Assembly (NCBI RefSeq): GCF_021556395.1
Contig: NZ_JAKGCS010000036.1
Span: 372,001 to 436,000, forward strand
Source of the DNA: Acuticoccus kalidii
GTDB lineage: Bacteria > Pseudomonadota > Alphaproteobacteria > Rhizobiales > Amorphaceae
Length of the DNA stretch: 64,000 bases
Direction: 5' to 3'
Shown here: positions 17,786 through 26,063 of the stretch, piece by piece
Numbering within the stretch: position 1 is the stretch's first letter
Layout of the letters: every line of letters begins with the position of its first letter
Program-made: the position numbers and the translations under genes
The notes under the pieces: model-generated
What the model saw: only the letters and a program-made list of their open reading frames with translations
What the model was told of the DNA's origin: nothing
Database searches by the model: none

Positions 17786-19114
17786 TTGGGCGACGAGTTT
17801 GACGACCTCATCCTGGAAGCGGAGCGGCGGACGGAACGCCTGATCGCACTGTTGCGCGTTCTGATCGCGGTCTCGCTCGGGGTCGTGCTCTACTTCGCGG
17901 TGATCGACGACGCGCCGGATTGGAGCATCCTGCGCTCGACGGCGATCCTCGTCGCCTGGGCGACGCTGGCGGTCTATGCGGTGATCGGCATCGTCGCCCG
18001 CCTCCTGTCCCGTCGCGGCCGATTTCGGCGCTACTACGCGCTGGTCTTCGCCGTGCTCGATGTCGTCTTCGTCGTGTTCAGTCTTCATCTCTCGGCGGTC
18101 AATTGGGGCCTCACCTCGGCCTATCTCGCGGCGCTGCCGACCGCGTGGATCGTCCCGATCGTGATCGCGTTCGGGGCGATGCGCTATTCGGTCTGGCTGC
18201 AGGTTCTGACCGGCTTTCTCCTTCTGCTCGGCATCGCCTGGGCGAGCGCGCCGACGGTGACGGGGTCGATCTTCGTGATCGACGCGGTCCCGCCGGGCTC
18301 GCTCGCGGGCATGTTCGGCGAGATCGGCAATTCGCTGCGGCTCGCGATGCTGCTGCTCGCCTGCACGGTGATCACGGTCGCCTCGGCGCGGACCCGCCGC
18401 CTCGTCCATCTCGCGATCGAGCAGGGCCAGCGGCGGCGCTCGCTGACCAAATTCATGCCGCCCAAGGTGGCGGAGATCATCGAGTCGAGAGGCGCTGCGG
18501 AACTGCGCGCCGGTCGCCGCCAGCAGGTCGGCGTCCTCTTCGTCGACATTCGCGGCTTCACCGCCCGCACCGAGAGGATGCCGCCCGAAGCCGTCAGCGC
18601 CTTCCTCACCCATTATCGGGCCGAACTGCGCAAGGCGGCGGACCAGTCGGGCGGGGTGATCGACAAGTTCGTCGGCGACGGGGCGATGATCGTCTTCGGC
18701 GTCCCGAAGCCGCACGAGAGCGAGGCCGCGCTGGCGCTCGAATGCGGACGCGATATCTGCCGGCGCATCGCCGCCTGGTCGGACGCGCTGGTCGCGAGCG
18801 GGGAGGAGCCGGTCCGCGTCGGGATCGGCATTCACTGCGGCGAGGCCTTTGTGGGCGCGGTCGGCGACGAAGAGCGGCTCGAGTTCACCGTCATCGGCGA
18901 CACCGTGAATGTCGCGGCCCGGATCGAGGATCTGAGCCGCACCCTGAAGGCCGATATCGTCGCCACGGCGCCGGTTCTTGCCGAGGCGGGAGAGGCGGGA
19001 GGCGCGTGGCGCGAGCTCACCGAAGTCGCCATCCGCGGCCGCTCCGAGCCGGTGACCATCTACGCGACCGGCTGCGCGCCTTGCTCCATCGCGGAGGGAG
19101 AGGCAAGGGCCTGA
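17786..19114 (+). CDS. Membrane-anchored class III adenylate/guanylate cyclase
   Basis: The first half of this protein (about residues 20-215 of 442) has several hydrophobic helices, and the second half is a class III nucleotide cyclase domain. Catalytic features are the metal aspartate in GVLFVDIRGFTARTE, the second in DKFVGDGAMIVFG, and the transition-state asparagine and arginine in GDTVNVAARIEDLS. It would make cAMP or cGMP. I prefer the TTG at 17786, with GGAGGT six bases before it; an ATG at 17744 in frame lacks such a site. No cAMP-binding regulator lies beside it. Confidence 0.88.
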   Translation: MGDEFDDLILEAERRTERLIALLRVLIAVSLGVVLYFAVIDDAPDWSILRSTAILVAWATLAVYAVIGIVARLLSRRGRFRRYYALVFAVLDVVFVVFSLHLSAVNWGLTSAYLAALPTAWIVPIVIAFGAMRYSVWLQVLTGFLLLLGIAWASAPTVTGSIFVIDAVPPGSLAGMFGEIGNSLRLAMLLLACTVITVASARTRRLVHLAIEQGQRRRSLTKFMPPKVAEIIESRGAAELRAGRRQQVGVLFVDIRGFTARTERMPPEAVSAFLTHYRAELRKAADQSGGVIDKFVGDGAMIVFGVPKPHESEAALALECGRDICRRIAAWSDALVASGEEPVRVGIGIHCGEAFVGAVGDEERLEFTVIGDTVNVAARIEDLSRTLKADIVATAPVLAEAGEAGGAWRELTEVAIRGRSEPVTIYATGCAPCSIAEGEARA

Positions 19115-19187
19115 TCGGCCCGCGAAAGGGGGGCGCCGGAGCCGAGGGTGCGGCAAATCGGTCCACGACGTTTGTGCGAATCACGTT

Positions 19188-19216
19188 TTGACACAACCCA
19201 TCGGTGATGGCCTACT
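19188..19216 (+). promoter_or_regulatory. Possible sigma-70-like promoter of the AraC gene
   Basis: TTGACA at 19188-19193 is a perfect -35 hexamer. After 17 bases comes CCTACT at 19211-19216, a weak -10. The AraC start codon is 48 bases farther on. Only the -35 is convincing. Confidence 0.35.
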
Positions 19217-19263
19217 TCCGAACAATGAGAGCCAAAGGCTCCGTTTTGTTTGGGAGGACATGC

Positions 19264-20088
19264 ATGAGCACGGCACTTGCCGTCGTCCATGGGAGATTCG
19301 GGCGCGCGTCGCTCTACCGGTTGAGCAAACCGCTCGCACCGCACGCGCACCGGGAAGGTCATCTGATCTTCCTGATCGACGGTCGGCCCGCCACCGTGGG
19401 GGTCGAAGGAAAGGACTATACGCTCGACCGCGACCATGCGGTCGCCGTGAGCCCCTGGCAGCCGCACGAGTTTCGACCCGGCGATCTCGGCAAGGGCGCG
19501 ATCTTTCTGACGCTCTACATCGCGCCGACCTGGTTCATGGAGGCCTCGAGCGCGCGGGGCCACGCGATGATGCGCTTCGGCGCGCCGCTGATCCGAATGG
19601 ACGCGCCCCTGTTCGACCTCGCGCGGACGGTCGCCGAGCGGATCGGCAATGGTGAGGCGGGCCCGGCGCTCAACGATGCGATCCACGATCTGACCGCCTA
19701 CGCCTTCGAGGAAACCTGGTCGATCGGCCGCCGCCAGCCGCCGATGTGGCCGCGGATGAACGATTTCCGCATCCGCAACGCCGTCCGGCTGATGAACGAG
19801 CGTGTGACGGATGCCTGCATTCTCGACCGGATCGCGCGCGATGCGGGCCTGTCCCGGCCGCATTTTTATAAGTTGTTCCGGCAGAATATCGGCCTGACGC
19901 CGAACATGTACCTCAACACGCTGCGCCTCGAACGCTCGATCGTCCGCCTCACGCGGTCCGACGATCCGGTGACGGCGATCGGCCTCGATCTCGGATTTGC
20001 GAGTCAGGCGAGTTTCACGCGCTTCTTCTCCAACAATATCGGCATCGCGCCGACCGATTATCGGCGCGTGTCGTTGGTCGCGGGCTGA
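19264..20088 (+). CDS. AraC family transcriptional regulator
   Basis: This 274-residue regulator has an N-terminal cupin-like sensing domain (APHAHREGHLIFLIDG, then AVSPWQPHEFRPG) and a C-terminal double helix-turn-helix of AraC type (ILDRIARDAGLSRPHFYKLFRQNIGLTPNMYLN, then AIGLDLGFASQASFTRFFSNNIGIAPTDYRR). The ATG at 19264 has GGGAGGA just upstream. It stands 117 bases before the LivH gene and reads the same way, making it the obvious candidate activator of the large block that follows. Confidence 0.92.
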   Translation: MSTALAVVHGRFGRASLYRLSKPLAPHAHREGHLIFLIDGRPATVGVEGKDYTLDRDHAVAVSPWQPHEFRPGDLGKGAIFLTLYIAPTWFMEASSARGHAMMRFGAPLIRMDAPLFDLARTVAERIGNGEAGPALNDAIHDLTAYAFEETWSIGRRQPPMWPRMNDFRIRNAVRLMNERVTDACILDRIARDAGLSRPHFYKLFRQNIGLTPNMYLNTLRLERSIVRLTRSDDPVTAIGLDLGFASQASFTRFFSNNIGIAPTDYRRVSLVAG

Positions 20089-20205
20089 GCCGCACCGACC
20101 GACAAAAGTCGAGACTTTCGGGTACGTCGTTCGCGAAGCGGCTCGGTATTGTCGAGCTTCCGCCGGGACTTGTTCTCGGCGGAGCGATTTCTCGCAGGGG
20201 ATAGG

Positions 20206-21222
20206 ATGGTCCGATTCGCCGAGCGTCGCCCGTTTTGGGCCGCAGTCATCGTGCTGGCGGTCGCCGTGTTGCTTTGGGCGATCTTCGCACCCTGGCCCGA
20301 GGCGCTCGAGGACGTGGTCGGCCGTAAGAAAATCTTTCTGAACGCCCTCTTCAACGGGATCACACTCGGCGCGCTCTACTTCTTGGTCGCCTCCGGCTTC
20401 ACGTTGATCTTCGGGTTGATGAAGAACGTCAATCTCGCCCACGGCTCGCTCTATATGCTGGGCGGCTATATCGGCTACGAGGTCGCCGACGCCACCGGCT
20501 GGTGGCTCCTGTCCTTCCTCGTCTCCTTCGTCGTCGTCGGCGCGATCGGCGTTCTCCTCCAGCTCTTCGTGTTCGCGCGGATGGAGGGGCAGGATCTCAA
20601 GCAGACGCTGGTCACGATCGGCATTTCGATCGTCATCGCCGACATCATGCTGTGGATCTGGGGCGGCGATTTCTACCAGATCCTGACGCCGGACTGGATC
20701 ACCGGGCCGATCGAGTTGCCCTTGATCACCGGCATCTCGCGCCGCTCCGGCGAATATATCTACCTCACCTATCCGGTGGTCCGCCTCGTGATCCTTCTCG
20801 CGGCGATCGCGATCGGCATCGGCATGTGGCTCGTCCTCAACCGCACGCGCATCGGGATGCTGGTTCGCGCCGGGGTGGACGACCGGGACATGCTGTCGGC
20901 GACGGGCGTGCGCATCCAGCGTGTCTTCATCCTCGTCTTCGCCTTCGGAGCCGGGCTCGCCGGGATCGCGGGCGTGATCGGCGGCACGTTCCAGTCGATG
21001 GCGCCGGGGGAGGATATCCGCTTCCTCCTCGCCTCGCTGGTGGTGGTGATCGTCGGCGGGATGGGCTCCATTCCGGGCGCGGCGCTTGGCGCGTTGCTCA
21101 TCGGCCTCGCCGAGCAGTTCGGCTCCGTCTACGCCCCGACCTACGCGGTGGTGCTGACCTTCCTCATCATGGTCCTCGTCCTCGCCTTCCGCCCGCAAGG
21201 CCTCATCGCGGTGAGGCGCTGA
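20206..21222 (+). CDS. Branched-chain amino acid-type ABC transporter permease, LivH
   Basis: This 339-residue inner-membrane permease shows the LivH pattern: FNGITLGALYFLVASGFTLIFGLMKNVNLAHGSLYMLGGYIGY at its start and GVRIQRVFILVFAFGAGLAGIAGVIGG later. It pairs with LivM to form the channel. An N-terminal helix before the family core is slightly longer than usual. The gene opens a run of tightly spaced genes: livM starts one base after its stop. The transported compound need not be an amino acid, since this family also imports urea, amides and aromatic acids. Confidence 0.92.
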   Translation: MVRFAERRPFWAAVIVLAVAVLLWAIFAPWPEALEDVVGRKKIFLNALFNGITLGALYFLVASGFTLIFGLMKNVNLAHGSLYMLGGYIGYEVADATGWWLLSFLVSFVVVGAIGVLLQLFVFARMEGQDLKQTLVTIGISIVIADIMLWIWGGDFYQILTPDWITGPIELPLITGISRRSGEYIYLTYPVVRLVILLAAIAIGIGMWLVLNRTRIGMLVRAGVDDRDMLSATGVRIQRVFILVFAFGAGLAGIAGVIGGTFQSMAPGEDIRFLLASLVVVIVGGMGSIPGAALGALLIGLAEQFGSVYAPTYAVVLTFLIMVLVLAFRPQGLIAVRR

Positions 21223-21223
21223 C

Positions 21224-22276
21224 ATGGCCGTCATCGAGGAAGCCGCTCCGCGCGCGGTGCGCTGGTGGGACGTCTCGCGCATCCCTGTCCAGTATTATGT
21301 GCTCGGCGTGATCCTCCTGATCCTGCCGGCGATATCGGGCGATTTCGTCCTGCGGCAGATCTTCTCCTGGGCGATGATCCTCGGGATGATCTCGCTCTCG
21401 CTCATGTTCCTCGCCGGCTACGGCAACATGGTGAGCCTCGTCCAGATGACGGTGGCGGGCGTCGCGGCCTACATGGTGGCGATCTTCGGAACGAGCGCGA
21501 TCGACACGATCAGTTTCGGCTGGCCCTGGTGGGTGGCGGCGCCGCTCGCGGTCCTCGTCGCCGTCGTCTTCGGCACGCTGTCCGGTGCGCTCGCGGTGCG
21601 GACCGAAGGCATCTACACGATCATGATCACGCTCGCGATCGCCGCGGCGATGTTCTATCTCGTGCGCCAGAACTACACGCTGTTCAACGGCTTTTCCGGC
21701 CTCAACCAGGTGCGTGCGCCGGTCTTTCTCGGGGTCGACTGGCGGGCGCCGGTGCCGTTTTATTATCTGACGCTCGTCTGGGCGGTGCTGGCTTATTTCG
21801 CCGTCGTCTACGTCTCCCGCTCGCCGTTCGGCCTCGCGCTTCAAGGGGTGCGGGACAATGCGCGGCGGATGGCGGCGCTCGGCTTCAACGTCACCGCCCA
21901 CCGGATCACCGCCTACGCCTTCTCGAGCCTGATCGCGGGGATCGCCGGCGTCCTCCTCGTGTGGCTGAACGGCCAGGTCTCACCCGGCACGATCGCCGTC
22001 GGGCCGGCGATCGATATCCTGATCATCGCGGTGGTCGGCGGGCTCGCCCATCCGATCGGGCCGTTTTTGGGGGCGATCCTCTACGTCCTCCTGCGCACCT
22101 TCGCGCTCGACGTCCTCGTCGCGTTCGGCCTCGGGGGGGAGCGGTTCCAGCTCCTGATCGGGCTCGGCTTCCTGGTGATCGTGTTCTTCTCGTCGGACGG
22201 CATTCTGGGCCTGTGGCGGCGCTATCGTGAACGCGCGCGGCGCGACCCGGTGACGGGGGAGGCGCGCGATGGCTGA
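21224..22276 (+). CDS. Branched-chain amino acid-type ABC transporter permease, LivM
   Basis: This 350-residue permease carries LivM features: LMFLAGYGNMVSLVQMTVAGVAAYMVAIFG, RTEGIYTIMITLAIAAAMFYL and SPFGLALQGVRDNARRMAALGFNVTAHRITAYAFSSLIAGIAG, with about ten helices. It overlaps the LivG gene by eight bases. Together with LivH it forms the transmembrane part of the importer. Confidence 0.92.
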   Translation: MAVIEEAAPRAVRWWDVSRIPVQYYVLGVILLILPAISGDFVLRQIFSWAMILGMISLSLMFLAGYGNMVSLVQMTVAGVAAYMVAIFGTSAIDTISFGWPWWVAAPLAVLVAVVFGTLSGALAVRTEGIYTIMITLAIAAAMFYLVRQNYTLFNGFSGLNQVRAPVFLGVDWRAPVPFYYLTLVWAVLAYFAVVYVSRSPFGLALQGVRDNARRMAALGFNVTAHRITAYAFSSLIAGIAGVLLVWLNGQVSPGTIAVGPAIDILIIAVVGGLAHPIGPFLGAILYVLLRTFALDVLVAFGLGGERFQLLIGLGFLVIVFFSSDGILGLWRRYRERARRDPVTGEARDG

Positions 22277-23060
22277 AACCGTCGCCTCGCGCCTGTCGGC
22301 GACCGGCACCGCGAACGCGCTCGAACTGCGCGGCGTCTCCCGGCATTTCGGCGCGCTCGTCGCCCTCGCGGACATCTCGATGACCGTGCGGCCCGGTGAG
22401 CGGCGCGCCGTCCTCGGCTCCAATGGTGCCGGCAAGACGACGCTGTTCAACTGCATCACCGGCGATTTCGCGCCGACGACCGGCACCATTCGCCTGTTCG
22501 GCGAGGACGTCACGGCCTTTCCGCCCTATGAGCGGATCCGGCGCGGCCTCAGGCGGACCTATCAGATTTCGCTGCTCTTCACCGGCCTCTCGGTCCTCGA
22601 CAATGTCTATCTCGCCTGCCGCGGCGTCTCGCGCGGGCGCTTCTCGCTGATCCGTCCGCGCCGGAACGACGCGCTCCTCCAATCGGCGCACGATCTCGTC
22701 GACGCGGTGCACCTCACCCCGGTGCGCGACACGCTGGTCGCCAATCTGTCCTACGGCCAGCAGCGCCAGCTCGAGATCGCCCTCGCGCTCGCCGGCGCGC
22801 CGCGCTTCATCCTGTTCGACGAGCCGGCCGCCGGCCTCTCGCCGACCGAACGGCGCGAGCTGATCGACATCCTCACCGGCCTTCCCGAGCATATCGGCTA
22901 CATGATCATCGAGCACGACATGGACGTCGCGCTCCGCGTCGCCGAGCGGGTGACGATGATGCACAATGGCCGCATCTTCAAAGAGGGCGCCCCGCGCGAG
23001 ATCGAAGAGGATCCGGAGGTCCAGGAACTCTATCTCGGAGGCGGTCATGGCGGCCACTGA
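22269..23060 (+). CDS. ABC transporter ATP-binding protein, LivG type
   Basis: This 263-residue ATPase has Walker A GSNGAGKTT, the signature LSYGQQRQLEIA, and Walker B FILFDEPAAGLS, with the C-terminal extension typical of LivG. Its last 14 bases overlap the LivF-type gene, implying tight coupling. It energises the LivHM channel together with the ATPase domain of the next protein. Confidence 0.93.
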   Translation: MAETVASRLSATGTANALELRGVSRHFGALVALADISMTVRPGERRAVLGSNGAGKTTLFNCITGDFAPTTGTIRLFGEDVTAFPPYERIRRGLRRTYQISLLFTGLSVLDNVYLACRGVSRGRFSLIRPRRNDALLQSAHDLVDAVHLTPVRDTLVANLSYGQQRQLEIALALAGAPRFILFDEPAAGLSPTERRELIDILTGLPEHIGYMIIEHDMDVALRVAERVTMMHNGRIFKEGAPREIEEDPEVQELYLGGGHGGH

Positions 23061-25212
23061 TCGCGCCATCGGCCCGCCGATCCTCGAGGTGAGCGGCCTC
23101 AACGTCTATTATGGCGCCTCGCACGCGCTGCAGGGCGTCGACCTCACGCTCCAATCGGGCGTCCTCTCCGTCGTCGGCCGCAACGGCATGGGCAAGACGA
23201 CCCTCTGCAAGGCGATCATGGGGATCGTCCCGTCGTCCGGCTCGATCCGCTTCGCCGGGGAGGAGATCCGCGGCAAGAGCTCCACCGAGATCGCCCGTAT
23301 GGGGGTCGGCTATGTCCCGCAGGGGCGGCGCCTCTGGCGCTCGCTGACGGTCGACGAGCATCTGCGCATCGTCGCCGGTCGCGGAGCGGGGCCGTGGTCG
23401 ATCGAACGGATCTACACGACCTTCCCGCGCCTTGCCGAGCGCAAGCAGAATGGCGGCGGCCAGCTCTCCGGCGGCGAACAGCAGATGCTCGCCATCAGCC
23501 GCGCGTTGCTCCTCAACCCCAAGCTCCTCGTGATGGACGAGCCGACCGAGGGCCTCGCCCCGGTGATCGTCGCGCAGGTCGAGGAGATGCTCGTGCGCCT
23601 CGGCGAGGAGGGCCAGCACGTACTCGTCATCGAGCAGAATATCGGCGTCGCGACCGAGGTCGCGCCGAACGTCGCCATCATGGTGAACGGGCGGATCGAC
23701 CGGCTCCTCGATGCCGGCCAGCTCGCCGCCGATCGCGACCTGCAACAGCGCCTTCTCGGCGTCGGCCGCCATGCGCACGACGAGACGCCCGAGCCGGAGG
23801 CGCAGGACGCCGGCGCCGTCACGGCACCGAGCGGCCCGCGCAAGATCTACCTGTCCAACCCCGAGACGCCGACGCGCTGGTCGCGCCCGGTTCCCGTCCG
23901 CCTCCTCGAGCAGCGCGCCCGCACGGTGTCCGAGCTGCCGCGTGTCGGTGGCGGCGCGGAGGCGGAGCTGCGACCGCTCGCAGCGCCCGGCGAGCGGGTG
24001 GTGATCGTCGCCGGAACGCTCGACACCAAGGGTGCGGAGCTGCGCTATATCCGCGACATCATCCGCGGCCACGGCCTGCCGGTGCGTCTCGCCGACCTGT
24101 CGACGAGCGGGGCGCATTCGGGTGCGGAGATCCCGGCCCATCAGATTGCCGCCTTCCACCCGCGCGGCGCATCGGCGGTGTTCACCGCCGACCGCGGCGC
24201 GTCCGTCGCCGGCATGACGCTCGCCTTCGAGCGGTGGATCGCCCGCCAATCCGGTATTTCCGGGATCATCGCCGCCGGCGGCTCGGGCGGTACGGCGATG
24301 GTCGCGCCGGCGATGCGGCGTCTTCCGGTCGGGATTCCGAAGCTCATCGTCTCGACGGTCGCCTCGGGCAATGTCCGCCAATATGTCGGCGCGTCCGACA
24401 TCACGATCATGCATTCGGTCGCCGACGTGCAGGGCCTGAATGCGATCACGCGCAAGGTGCTCGCCAACGCCGCGCACGGGCTCGCCGGCATGGTCGCCGG
24501 CAGCGAGACGGCGAGCCCGGCCGGGCTCCCCGCGATCGGCATCACGATGTTCGGCGTCACCACACCGTGCGTGCAGCAGATCACCGCCACGCTGAAGGGC
24601 GAATATGACTGCCTCGTCTTCCACGCCACCGGCATCGGCGGCCAGGCGATGGAGATGCTCGTCGATTCGGCGATGGTGAAGGGCGTCATCGACGTCACCA
24701 CCACTGAGATCTGCGACATGATGATGGGCGGCGTCTTCCCCGCGACGGAGGATCGTTTCGGCGCGATCATCCGCACGAAGATGCCCTATGTCGGCTCCGT
24801 CGGCGCGCTCGACATGGTGAATTTCGCCGCGCCCGAAACGGTGCCCGAGCGCTTTCGCGGCCGCAATCTCTATCATCACAACCCGCAGATCACGCTGATG
24901 CGCACGAGCGCGGAAGAAAACGCGCGGATGGGCGTGTGGATCGGCGAGCGGCTCAACCAGATGGACGGGCCGGTGCGCTTCTTCCTGCCCGAAGGCGGGG
25001 TGTCCGCGCTCGATCGGCCGGGCGGTCCGTTCCACGATCCGGCGGCCGATGCCGCACTCTTCGACGCGCTCACCCGCACCGTGCGCCAGAGCGAGACCCG
25101 CCGGCTGATCCGACTTCCCCACAACGTCAACGATCCCCCTTTCGCTGCGGCGTTGGTGGATGCGTTCAGAACGATCGGCGGCGGACGTCAGCCGCGCCGG
25201 AAGGCAGGATGA
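23047..25212 (+). CDS. Fusion of LivF-type ABC ATPase with Tm-1-like ATP-binding domain
   Basis: This 721-residue protein joins two families. Residues about 10-240 are a LivF-type ATPase with Walker [10 protein letters not shown], signature [11 protein letters not shown] and Walker [13 protein letters not shown]. Residues about 245-318 form a linker rich in Pro and Glu. Residues about 319-721 are a Tm-1-like (UPF0261) domain beginning [15 protein letters not shown], with [23 protein letters not shown] and [18 protein letters not shown]. In tomato, the Tm-1 protein has this domain followed by a TIM-barrel domain. No stop or frameshift separates the halves. The next gene supplies the TIM-barrel part and overlaps by four bases, so the import ATPase is physically tied to a Tm-1-type cytoplasmic activity. 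Confidence 0.9.
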   Translation: MAATDRAIGPPILEVSGLNVYYGASHALQGVDLTLQSGVLSVVGRNGMGKTTLCKAIMGIVPSSGSIRFAGEEIRGKSSTEIARMGVGYVPQGRRLWRSLTVDEHLRIVAGRGAGPWSIERIYTTFPRLAERKQNGGGQLSGGEQQMLAISRALLLNPKLLVMDEPTEGLAPVIVAQVEEMLVRLGEEGQHVLVIEQNIGVATEVAPNVAIMVNGRIDRLLDAGQLAADRDLQQRLLGVGRHAHDETPEPEAQDAGAVTAPSGPRKIYLSNPETPTRWSRPVPVRLLEQRARTVSELPRVGGGAEAELRPLAAPGERVVIVAGTLDTKGAELRYIRDIIRGHGLPVRLADLSTSGAHSGAEIPAHQIAAFHPRGASAVFTADRGASVAGMTLAFERWIARQSGISGIIAAGGSGGTAMVAPAMRRLPVGIPKLIVSTVASGNVRQYVGASDITIMHSVADVQGLNAITRKVLANAAHGLAGMVAGSETASPAGLPAIGITMFGVTTPCVQQITATLKGEYDCLVFHATGIGGQAMEMLVDSAMVKGVIDVTTTEICDMMMGGVFPATEDRFGAIIRTKMPYVGSVGALDMVNFAAPETVPERFRGRNLYHHNPQITLMRTSAEENARMGVWIGERLNQMDGPVRFFLPEGGVSALDRPGGPFHDPAADAALFDALTRTVRQSETRRLIRLPHNVNDPPFAAALVDAFRTIGGGRQPRRKAG

Positions 25213-26036
25213 TGATGGACCGGACGAGCCTCCTCGCGAAGTTCCAGGCCATGAAGGCGCGCGGCGAGCCGATCATCGGCGGCGGCGCGGGAACGGGCCT
25301 GTCGGCCAAATGCGAGGAAGCGGGCGGGATCGACCTCATCGTGATCTACAATTCCGGCCGCTTCCGTATGGCCGGCCGCGGCTCGCTCGCCGGTCTCCTC
25401 GCTTATGGCGACGCGAACGCCATCGTCATGGACATGGCGCGCGAGGTGCTGCCGGTCGTGAAGCACACCCCGGTCCTTGCCGGCGTCAACGGGACCGACC
25501 CGTTCCGCGTGATGGACACCTTCCTCGACGAGGTGAAGCGCACCGGGTTTGCCGGCGTCCAGAATTTCCCGACCGTCGGCCTGATCGACGGCGTCTTCCG
25601 CGCCAACCTCGAAGAGACGGGCATGGGCTACGGCCTCGAGGTCGAGATGATCGCGACGGCGCGCGAGAAGGAGCTTCTGACGACGCCCTACGTGTTCAGC
25701 GAGGGCGACGCGGAGGCGATGGCGAAGGCCGGGGCGGACATCATCGTCGCCCATCTCGGCCTCACCACCGGCGGCTCGATCGGCGCGGAGACGGCGGTGA
25801 CGCTGGAGGAGGCGCCCGCACTCGTCGACGCCTATGCCGGCGCGGCGCTCGCGGTGAACAAGGACGCGATCATCCTCGTCCATGGCGGTCCGGTCGCTTT
25901 GCCCGATGATGCCGCCTTCGTCCTCAAGAACACCAAGAATTGCCACGGCTTCTACGGCGCCTCCTCGATGGAGCGCCTGCCGACCGAAATCGCCCTCACG
26001 GAACAGACGCACGCATTCAAGAAGATCGGCCGGTGA
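25209..26036 (+). CDS. Phosphoenolpyruvate hydrolase family TIM-barrel protein (Tm-1 C-terminal domain homologue)
   Basis: This 276-residue TIM-barrel protein belongs to the family annotated as PEP-hydrolase-like, which matches the C-terminal half of plant Tm-1. Conserved segments are [52 protein letters not shown] and [13 protein letters not shown]. Three consecutive in-frame ATG codons (25209, 25212, 25215) are possible starts; the first overlaps the previous stop. The biochemical activity of this family is poorly defined, and the PEP hydrolase name should be treated with caution. Confidence 0.88.
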   Translation: MMMDRTSLLAKFQAMKARGEPIIGGGAGTGLSAKCEEAGGIDLIVIYNSGRFRMAGRGSLAGLLAYGDANAIVMDMAREVLPVVKHTPVLAGVNGTDPFRVMDTFLDEVKRTGFAGVQNFPTVGLIDGVFRANLEETGMGYGLEVEMIATAREKELLTTPYVFSEGDAEAMAKAGADIIVAHLGLTTGGSIGAETAVTLEEAPALVDAYAGAALAVNKDAIILVHGGPVALPDDAAFVLKNTKNCHGFYGASSMERLPTEIALTEQTHAFKKIGR

Positions 26037-26063
26037 GCCGGCGGACACGAAGGGAGGATCGTT

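Noticed and set aside
19060-21282. A 740-residue minus-strand frame opposite the AraC and LivH genes
   Set aside because: Composition is Asp/Glu/Arg/His-rich and without motifs; it spans a promoter region and two real genes.
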